A stretch of DNA of 64,000 nt from positions 54,229 through 118,228 of the forward strand of contig CAWUSK010000006.1 of assembly GCA_963925035.1 (NCBI GenBank), read 5' to 3'. Below the pieces are notes generated by a model. It saw nothing but the letters and a program-made list of their open reading frames with translations, had not been told where the DNA came from and searched no databases. Numbering within the stretch: position 1 is the first letter of the stretch; the number at the start of each line of letters is the position of its first letter. A program made the translations under genes and the position numbers. Positions 54,941 through 61,437 of this stretch are shown here, one piece after another. This DNA is from UBA4466 sp963925035 (GTDB lineage Bacteria > Bacteroidota > Bacteroidia > Flavobacteriales_D > Crocinitomicaceae).

Positions 54941-55618
54941 ATGTTAAAAGGAATCCTAACTATTTCCTGTGTTTTTATTATCTCTATTCTGTATGCGCAG
55001 CCCTACAAGACTGTCAAGATATTTAAACCGTACAAGTGGATGTTTGGGGTAAGTTGGTCCGCAATTGATGATAATGGACACATGCTCGAACGAATTTTTG
55101 ATTTAGGAACTAGTTGGAACATTGCTCCTTTTCCTTCAAAAATTACTGTAGACCGTTATTTTAGATACGGCTGGAGTGCTGAAGCTAGTGCAACCTATGG
55201 AATTTTAAAAAGCAACCGAATAATCAATGATACAATTGGTATACGCAGTGAATTGTACAATATTGATGTTAGCGGAAAATACAGCTTTTACAATGCGTAC
55301 GCTCCACGTCACCGTTGGATTGATCCTTACTTCACTTTTGGTGGAGGTTACACGTATCGACCAAGTGCAAATACTACTCAACACGCTCCGACTGTTAATT
55401 TGGGATTTGGATTAAATTTTTGGATTATCAATAACCTCGGAATTCAATTACATTCTACTGGAAAAATAGGATTTAGCAAGCATGCCAGTTACTTCCAACA
55501 TTCCGCTGGCATTGTCTTTAGAACAACCGAAAGAAAACATTCAAATGGGAATTTCGGTGTTCGTAAGAACAAATGGGTTCACGGAAAGAGCAAGTTCAAG
55601 CAAAAAGGTGGACACTAA
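54941..55618 (+). CDS. Exported, outer-membrane barrel-like protein
   Basis: 225 residues from ATG 54941, which opens a signal peptide (MLKGILTISCVFIISILYAQ); the frame runs back to 54857 inside the preceding gene. A -7-like TATATTTG is at 54916-54923. The mature part has alternating beta-strands (YKWMFGVSWSAIDDNGHMLE, GWSAEASATYGILKSN, YFTFGGGYTYRPSANTTQH, LGFGLNFWIINNLGIQLHST) typical of a small porin-like barrel, then a Lys-rich tail. The 3' end overlaps the convergent methyltransferase gene by four bases. Confidence 0.7.
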   Translation: MLKGILTISCVFIISILYAQPYKTVKIFKPYKWMFGVSWSAIDDNGHMLERIFDLGTSWNIAPFPSKITVDRYFRYGWSAEASATYGILKSNRIINDTIGIRSELYNIDVSGKYSFYNAYAPRHRWIDPYFTFGGGYTYRPSANTTQHAPTVNLGFGLNFWIINNLGIQLHSTGKIGFSKHASYFQHSAGIVFRTTERKHSNGNFGVRKNKWVHGKSKFKQKGGH

Positions 55619-56196
55619 GATTTGTGTATCTGCACGAACAACTCACTTCCCATTCTCGGCGCAACGGAATTGTAACAATCTTCCATATTTACATCAGTAA
55701 ATTCAGTTAAAAACAAATTTTCGTATTCTTCCATGTTTCCTCCAAACGGAGGTCCACCTTCAAAATTTCGATTAAATAACAATCCGACTAACTTCCCTTT
55801 TGGTGCTAACAGGTCTTTAACTGAATTCACATAATCCCCTCTCAATTGAGGGACAATCGCACAGAAAAGTGTTTGTTCGATTATCAAATCATATTGACCC
55901 TTATGTACAAAAAAATCGTCTTGATGTAAATGGTTTACAGGAAAATCAGGTACCCGATTTATTAAATCACGTAAAGGTTCACTTGCAAAATCAAGTACAT
56001 GAATATTTGTAAAACCCAATTGATGCAAATATTCTGCTTCGTAAGCATTTCCACAACCTGGAATTAAAATTCTAATAGATTTATCCTCGATTTGATCAAT
56101 GTATTCTTTGATTGGTGGTGAAATAACTCCCAAGTCCCAACCTGTGTTTGAGGTTTTATAGCGTTCACTCCAAAATTCTGGTGAAAGGTTTTCCAT
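55615..56196 (-). CDS. TPMT-like SAM methyltransferase, last gene of the B12 operon
   Basis: 193 residues. The N-terminal FWSERYKTSNTGWDLGVISP pattern is that of the thiopurine methyltransferase family. SAM motif I is ILIPGCGNAYEAEYLHQLG, then VLDFASEPL, and the acidic motif QDDFFVHKGQYDLIIEQTLF. It overlaps the upstream T9SS gene by one base, so it belongs to the same transcript. Members methylate sulfur, selenium or halide ions; the natural substrate here is unknown and a direct link to B12 is not shown. Confidence 0.85.
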   Translation of the reverse strand: MENLSPEFWSERYKTSNTGWDLGVISPPIKEYIDQIEDKSIRILIPGCGNAYEAEYLHQLGFTNIHVLDFASEPLRDLINRVPDFPVNHLHQDDFFVHKGQYDLIIEQTLFCAIVPQLRGDYVNSVKDLLAPKGKLVGLLFNRNFEGGPPFGGNMEEYENLFLTEFTDVNMEDCYNSVAPRMGSELFVQIHKS

Positions 56197-57155
56197 TACA
56201 ATTTATTCAACCGTTCTAAATAAATTTCCGAACCATTATTTACTTGCAATATATATATTCCTTTCGGGAATTTGGATAAGTCTACATTGAAATCATTTGA
56301 ATACACCGAAGTCAAAATTAATTGTCCAGCAGAACTAGTGATTGAATAACTTCCGTTTCCTTGACTTTGAACAGTAAATATACTATTTGAGGGATTTGGA
56401 TATATTGCCAAATTTGAAATTGAATACTCATTTAACCTTTGCGTTCCTTCATGAATTACAGCTACAGCATCCAAATCAAATCCACCAGATGAAAAAACCG
56501 TTGGGTATGGGTCATTGATGTAGTTTCCTTGACTGTCTTGCGTTCCATACGTCGGATCTACAAATCCAACGACATCAATCAACTTTACATGTGTTATTGC
56601 ATTCACATCCAGCCCAACTTCGCCGCTCAACTCTTCCAGATCGAAAGGTGTTCCATAGTTCGCTCGGTATTTTCCTGCGAGATTATTGAAAAAGCGGCAA
56701 TCTGAATAGCTACCGTTCCAATATTGCGGACTTTCATGCGCTTCGCTTATGGAAGGAAATCTAAAATAATTAATACCGTCTGAGCTTACCTCAACAAATG
56801 CCAATTCAATGTAATTATCAGCAAAACCATTTTCAAAAACAGCGAAATCAGGACCTGCCCCATTAAGTATTGGGGTAGCAAAGGTAACAATTGCACTACC
56901 ACCATCTCCAAAAGAAACTACGTTTCCATTTGCCATCCCAATTGCATCGGTATCTGTTCCAAAATTAGCATTTCCGTTTCCAGGTTGTGCAATATCCAAT
57001 GGTCCACGCTGCACTGCTACTCCGGTCGCCCAAGTTAGAATGATGGACGAATCTTTGTGTATCGCAGTGGAACCAAATTCACCAGGAAGTGGTGCATAGG
57101 ATTGAGCAGAAGCGAATCCACTCATTGCAAGTAAAATAAATCCTAAATTTCTCAT
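56196..57155 (-). CDS. T9SS-exported protein of the B12 operon, unknown function
   Basis: 319 residues. Signal peptide (about 1-17, ending ASAQ). The main domain (about 20-235) contains GFGSTAI-like start GEFGSTAIHKDSSIILTWAT, VSFGDGGSAIVTFATPILNG, PDFAVFENGFADNYIELAFV, SEAHESPQYWNGSYSDCRFF, and VFSSGGFDLDAVAVIHEG. The C-terminal 80 residues are a T9SS sorting domain (LAIYPNPSNSIFTV, then KGIYILQVNNGSEIYLERL). It is presumably on the cell surface. It overlaps the propeller gene upstream by four bases. The domain is not one I can name with certainty. Confidence 0.75.
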   Translation of the reverse strand: MRNLGFILLAMSGFASAQSYAPLPGEFGSTAIHKDSSIILTWATGVAVQRGPLDIAQPGNGNANFGTDTDAIGMANGNVVSFGDGGSAIVTFATPILNGAGPDFAVFENGFADNYIELAFVEVSSDGINYFRFPSISEAHESPQYWNGSYSDCRFFNNLAGKYRANYGTPFDLEELSGEVGLDVNAITHVKLIDVVGFVDPTYGTQDSQGNYINDPYPTVFSSGGFDLDAVAVIHEGTQRLNEYSISNLAIYPNPSNSIFTVQSQGNGSYSITSSAGQLILTSVYSNDFNVDLSKFPKGIYILQVNNGSEIYLERLNKL

Positions 57156-58204
57156 TTAAATATAATTTTTGTTGGATTCAATCCAACATGATAATTTGTC
57201 AATTCAACGCCAGAAGCACTGTATTCACGGACATATCCAGTGTTTGTGTAATTCATTGCGTCAAGAATGAAAATGGTATTTTTCACAGCGTTGTATTTCA
57301 TTCCATACAAAGTTGTAATTCCCGCTGTACTTATATAGTTGGGAGAGATTAATGTTTCTGTCAGTGGATCGAATAATCCAATCGAACTGGTTTCATTAGA
57401 ATAGTTGTAGAATGAAATTAAAAATTGATTATTCATTGGATACATTCCAGTAGCATCAAACGAAAATGTTTCTGCTAAAATATCATTCTGGGTATCAATG
57501 CGAACCATTCGCGAAGGAACTCCAGCATAATCACCACGTACAATAGCATAAACATCGCCCTGACTATCGGTAATCACTCCACCAGGATTCATTCCAATGG
57601 TTATTTTTTTTATCTCTGCGTAGGTGTTTAAATCGATAACTGAAATAGTTGAATCCGGAACAGGGAAATTTAATCCACCTGAATTTGCAACGTATAATTT
57701 ATTATTTGATACGGAAAGTCCTTCTGGGTTTGATCCAACTTGAATCCGTTGTGTTACAGCTAAACTCGTTGTGTCAATGACATCAACATATCCATCGTAA
57801 CAAGTAACGTAAACTTTACCGCCATGAAATGTAAGACTACGAGGTTGCTTGGCCGTTCCGTTAGCAATCATTGAAATTTGTTGAATCGGTTTGAATGTAC
57901 TAGCATCCATTACTTCAATTGTACTTGAAACATTCACTACAATGTAAATTTTACCACCGTATTGTTTCATGTCATTTCCTGTATCTCCCAATTGGCGACC
58001 AGTTTTTGACACAAATAAATCATTTGAAATTGCTCCATTCTCAAAATCTACCCATGAAACAGAAGAGTTATTGTATTGAAACAGTCCTTCACATAAGACA
58101 ATCATTCCATTGTCCAACGTTTCCGCTACAGGCGAAATTTCAGGATCGTCTTTTTTACACGAAACGACTAAAAACACTATAAAAAGAGTACTAATTAAAC
58201 GCAT
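57152..58204 (-). CDS. YncE/DUF5074 beta-propeller lipoprotein, BtuG-like
   Basis: 350 residues. The lipobox has C16 (FLVVSCKKDD), so it is lipid-anchored. It contains seven-bladed YncE-type propeller repeats: YNNSSVSWVDFENGA, IYIVVNVSSTIEVMDASTFK, VYVTCYDGYVDVIDTTSLAV, TQRIQVGSNPEGLSVSNNKL, VYAIVRGDYAG and so on. Bacteroidota BtuG, a surface lipoprotein that binds cobamides tightly and caps BtuB, has this architecture; gene position next to a BtuB-like receptor under a cobalamin riboswitch makes BtuG function probable. It overlaps btuB by 14 bases. Confidence 0.82.
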   Translation of the reverse strand: MRLISTLFIVFLVVSCKKDDPEISPVAETLDNGMIVLCEGLFQYNNSSVSWVDFENGAISNDLFVSKTGRQLGDTGNDMKQYGGKIYIVVNVSSTIEVMDASTFKPIQQISMIANGTAKQPRSLTFHGGKVYVTCYDGYVDVIDTTSLAVTQRIQVGSNPEGLSVSNNKLYVANSGGLNFPVPDSTISVIDLNTYAEIKKITIGMNPGGVITDSQGDVYAIVRGDYAGVPSRMVRIDTQNDILAETFSFDATGMYPMNNQFLISFYNYSNETSSIGLFDPLTETLISPNYISTAGITTLYGMKYNAVKNTIFILDAMNYTNTGYVREYSASGVELTNYHVGLNPTKIIFK

Positions 58205-60140
58205 AACTCAATGAGATTAAATAATTAATTCCTGGCATCGCATACGATCGAATATATGCATATGAATTGTTGAACACATTTTTTACATTGACTTGCAATT
58301 GAAGCGAATGCACATTTTTGATTTTAAATTGATGGAATACACTAAAGTCTGCTGTGACAAAACCATCAATTTTATTGGCCTCCACGTTTTCATTCAAAGC
58401 ATAGCGCTCTGAAACAAAATTTGAACTGATTCTAAGTCCAGTTTTTTGAAAGTAAACCGCAACATCTAAATTCGCAGTATGCAAAGGAATGTAAGCAATT
58501 TGATCGCCGTAAGTAGGACTGTTTCTGTCTGTAACATCTACCGTTTTTTGAAAAGAGTAATTTCCATCTGAACTTAATTTCCATTTCGCATGAAATTTCC
58601 AATCTACTGACAAAACTCCTTCAACTCCAAAAACATCCGTTTTACCAACATTTTGCATTGACCAAACAAATAAGTTCTTCGTTGGAATAGCTACAATTTT
58701 ATTGTCCACTCGGTTGTAGAAAGCATTCGCCTTAAGCTTTATTATTAGCTTTCGAATTCTTGGAGCGTATCCAAGTCCAACATTGAATTGATGAGCATCT
58801 TCTGGTTCTAGTAAATTATTCCCAATGTTGTTGTAATACAATTCATTGAACGTCGGCATACGAAACGAGTTTCTGTACCAAATTTCATAAATCAATTTAT
58901 TATCAAATGGATTTCCTGTTATACAGACAAACGGATTCAATCGAAAGCGATTTTTCGCACGAATTCCATTGTTATTTTTCTCGTGCACATATTGCGATGA
59001 AGCAGAGATTTCAAACTTAATTTTGTTCAATTTAATTCGTGTTCCAAGCAACGCAAAATTATGAACTCGAACTGGTAAAGCGAATGTAGAATCGTTCGTT
59101 TTTAAATCGCTAATCGCTATTTCAATGCCACCAAACAACTCCCAGATTCCTTTAAGTTCGTGATTTAGTGATAATCCACCTGTGACATTTCGATTGTGAT
59201 AATCGACATCAATCTTCCCAGCTGAATTAAAATAAGTTGGATCTAGATAATTCATTGAGTTTGCAGATGCACTTGCATATCCTCTTAGCTTGAATTTATT
59301 TCGAACGTGAACAATATCACCAAAAATTAAATCACTAATTGTAGTCAGTCGTTCATCTTGTGTTTGATTGTAAAAAATAACTGCTCCCGGAAGTCCTTGA
59401 TTGATGTTTGTCTTTTTATAGCCTAAGCGAGCTGAAATTTTAGAATTTTTATAGCCAATAGTTCCACCAAAATTATAATCTTGGTAATCGTTGTTCTGTC
59501 GTATTTCGTTCACATTTAAATTTCCATTTTGAAAGGAGTATGGATATTTCCCATCTGCTGCCCTATATGTTCCAAAAGCACTGCATGAAAATTTATTTGG
59601 CGTATACTTCACTCCTAAATAGCCGTTTTTCTGATTGAAAGAACCGTATTTAACACTTGAACGAATTTTCAGCTTCTTATCTGAGAAAGAATTTTCAAAC
59701 GTTTCAATAATAAAACTACTTCCTCCAATTTGAGCCGAAATAGGTTGAATAAAGCTAGAAGAAGTGCCAACTACACTAACAAAATTAGTAATGTTTTCTG
59801 CTTGAATCTGTCCAAGATTCACTTGTCCAGTTTGATTATTTGTCAATGAAAAACCGTCCGAGACAATGGCACTGTGATTCGCTCCAAGTCCACGCATAGA
59901 AACGGTTTTTAATCCTCCTAATCCTCCGTAAGATTTCAAACTAACTCCAGCGAATTTTCGTATCAATTCTCCTGCATCCTCTGCTGCCATTTCCTGAATT
60001 TCCTTCGATTTCAATTCATTTGAATTAACTTTAAGAACAGGTATATACGACACTTCCATCAGCTCAATCAATTGAGTTGAATCCTGCTGTGCAATGCAAT
60101 TGACAGAGATGAGAAGCGCTATAAATAAACGGTAGAACAT
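58191..60140 (-). CDS. btuB: TonB-dependent receptor, BtuB-like cobamide transporter
   Basis: 649 residues, short for a TonB receptor of this phylum and lacking the N-terminal carboxypeptidase-like domain. Signal peptide (about 1-17), then a plug (about 30-150) with AGELIRKFAGVSLKSYGGLG, LKTVSMRGLGANHSAIVSDG and SFSLTNN-type loop (FSLTNNQTGQVNLGQIQAEN). The rest is a 22-strand barrel ending in ...SLSYAFN, with an aromatic last residue environment. Position in a riboswitch operon with a BtuG-like protein indicates cobamide uptake. No btuFCD inner-membrane genes are in the window. Confidence 0.85.
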   Translation of the reverse strand: MFYRLFIALLISVNCIAQQDSTQLIELMEVSYIPVLKVNSNELKSKEIQEMAAEDAGELIRKFAGVSLKSYGGLGGLKTVSMRGLGANHSAIVSDGFSLTNNQTGQVNLGQIQAENITNFVSVVGTSSSFIQPISAQIGGSSFIIETFENSFSDKKLKIRSSVKYGSFNQKNGYLGVKYTPNKFSCSAFGTYRAADGKYPYSFQNGNLNVNEIRQNNDYQDYNFGGTIGYKNSKISARLGYKKTNINQGLPGAVIFYNQTQDERLTTISDLIFGDIVHVRNKFKLRGYASASANSMNYLDPTYFNSAGKIDVDYHNRNVTGGLSLNHELKGIWELFGGIEIAISDLKTNDSTFALPVRVHNFALLGTRIKLNKIKFEISASSQYVHEKNNNGIRAKNRFRLNPFVCITGNPFDNKLIYEIWYRNSFRMPTFNELYYNNIGNNLLEPEDAHQFNVGLGYAPRIRKLIIKLKANAFYNRVDNKIVAIPTKNLFVWSMQNVGKTDVFGVEGVLSVDWKFHAKWKLSSDGNYSFQKTVDVTDRNSPTYGDQIAYIPLHTANLDVAVYFQKTGLRISSNFVSERYALNENVEANKIDGFVTADFSVFHQFKIKNVHSLQLQVNVKNVFNNSYAYIRSYAMPGINYLISLSYAFN

Positions 60141-60166
60141 AAAACGGGGAGCGAACTCCCCTTTTT
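60141..60166 (-). terminator. Intergenic hairpin between the DUF4465 gene and btuB
   Basis: Perfect six-base GC-rich stem (GGGGAG and CTCCCC) with a four-base loop CGAA, flanked by A/T runs on both sides, located in the 27 bases between the DUF4465 stop and the btuB ATG. On the minus strand it is followed by GTTTT and then the ATG. It may act as a partial terminator or protect the 3' end of the first gene's mRNA, lowering expression of the downstream genes. Confidence 0.6.
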
Positions 60167-60167
60167 A

Positions 60168-61124
60168 TTACTTAATGATTTTTTGTGTATAAGATCCTTG
60201 ATCGTTGCGAAGTTCTAGAAAGTAAACTCCGGAATTTAGATCAGAACAATCAATAGTTGAATATGAGTTATGCTCAAATGAACTTAACATTCTTCCGTTC
60301 ATGTCTTTCAGTGTCAACGTTCCATGTTCTCCTTGAACAGTTAACTTCTTAGTAACTGGATTGGGAAAAACCTTAACATTAGCCAATTGATTCTCTGCCA
60401 ATCCTACAACATAAGAATACTGTATATCATCTATTGCAAAATAAGATGGAGTATTCATTCCCCATGCTCCAACATCAGATGATTCAAAACGGAAGCTCAC
60501 GCGCGCTGTAGAAAACCCAAAAGCAGCAAAATCAATGTAGTTCCAATCATTTACAATGTAATCTTGTGAGTTATCTAAAAAACGATAATCCGCCAAATAA
60601 AATTCAACTGAATCTTTTACTGCCCCAGCATAATCTTCCGCAATAATCCAAACTTTAAAAAAGTCCTCTCCATTCGTTCCGTCAGGATTTCCATTTGCAT
60701 CGTTAACTGATCCAAACTGTTTTGCATAAGCATCACCATTCAGCATTGAAAGCGCTGCGTAAGTTGTATTTGTAATGTAAAACCCTTCAACTTGCAATTG
60801 ATCATTTTCTGTAACAATGTCACCTGTTGAATAATAAACGGCGTAATTGTCTGAATTTCTTCCTGAACCAGTATAAGAACTTGATTCATTACCAAAGCCT
60901 TCGGTCGTAACATCAGTTGTATTTGAAATAGAAAACCCCGACCAATAACCACCTGAATAATTATTTGATAATGTTAATTGGGTATTTGTAAAATTAGCTG
61001 TACCTCCTGAACCATTGTCATAGGTTTCGGGTGCTAAAACAATACTTTCAAAATCAAACACAAGTTGTGCGTTACTGTTTGCTCCTAATAAAAGAGCTGT
61101 TGCTAATACGTAAATTTTCTTCAT
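60168..61124 (-). CDS. DUF4465 protein with T9SS sorting domain, first gene after the cobalamin riboswitch
   Basis: 318 residues. Signal peptide (about 1-19, ending SNAQ). The DUF4465 domain (about 22-235) has the usual VFDFESIVLAPETYDNGSGG, SGGYWSGFSISNTTD, NSDNYAVYYS, NGEDFFKVWIIAEDYAG, SVEFYLADYRF, and WNYIDFAAFGFSTARVSFRF segments, ending in PSYFAIDDIQY. A T9SS type A tail follows (VKVFPNPVTKKLTVQG, SGVYFLELRNDQGSYTQKII). DUF4465 proteins are often encoded in cobalamin-riboswitch operons of Bacteroidota. A surface role in B12 capture is inferred. Its mRNA leader is the riboswitch. Confidence 0.83.
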   Translation of the reverse strand: MKKIYVLATALLLGANSNAQLVFDFESIVLAPETYDNGSGGTANFTNTQLTLSNNYSGGYWSGFSISNTTDVTTEGFGNESSSYTGSGRNSDNYAVYYSTGDIVTENDQLQVEGFYITNTTYAALSMLNGDAYAKQFGSVNDANGNPDGTNGEDFFKVWIIAEDYAGAVKDSVEFYLADYRFLDNSQDYIVNDWNYIDFAAFGFSTARVSFRFESSDVGAWGMNTPSYFAIDDIQYSYVVGLAENQLANVKVFPNPVTKKLTVQGEHGTLTLKDMNGRMLSSFEHNSYSTIDCSDLNSGVYFLELRNDQGSYTQKIIK

Positions 61125-61244
61125 CGTAAAAAATTAATAATTAATAATTAATAAAATAGTTAACGAGAAAAAATCAGTTAAGAGAAATGGCATATGCCTG
61201 CAGACAAATACTAAATCCGACTTTAATCTGAAGTCTTCTTTAAA

Positions 61245-61385
61245 ATGACTGAGGCAAGTATTCTGACTTGTACCTTATCCGATTCGCCTTCCCACCTCGT
61301 AAATCGAGACAGTGGCATTTTTGAAACGGACTTTTAGTACTTACAGCTGCAGTTACAGTTTTGGATTTACACCAAATTCCTTATT
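61245..61385 (-). ncRNA. Cobalamin riboswitch
   Basis: Read on the minus strand, the characteristic blocks appear in order: GGTGTAAATCC (about 61374-61364), ACTGTAACTGCAGCTGTAAG (around 61345), GCCACTGTC (about 61316), GGGAAGGCGAAT (about 61293), and the B12 box AGTCAGAATACTTGCC (61268-61253). The spacing and order fit the adenosylcobalamin/cobalamin aptamer family. It lies 120 bases before the DUF4465 start, leaving room for an expression platform (61125-61240) in which the palindrome GGCATATGCC (61187-61196) and GACTT/AAGTC stems are visible. High cobalamin should switch the operon off. Confidence 0.93.
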
Positions 61386-61411
61386 ATTCACAATGTGAAC
61401 CAAAGTCAACG

Positions 61412-61419
61412 CAAAAGTA
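61412..61419 (-). promoter_or_regulatory. -7 element upstream of the riboswitch
   Basis: TACTTTTG on the minus strand matches TAnnTTTG. A clear -33 partner is not seen. It lies about 20 bases after the stop of the upstream TonB receptor gene and just before the aptamer, so transcription would start near 61405. Confidence 0.5.
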
Positions 61420-61437
61420 ATAGAATTAATTCAATAA

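Noticed and set aside
55615..61437. Complete B12 import system
   Set aside because: No btuF, btuC or btuD homologue, nor cobamide synthesis gene, occurs in the window; only the outer-membrane and surface part is present.
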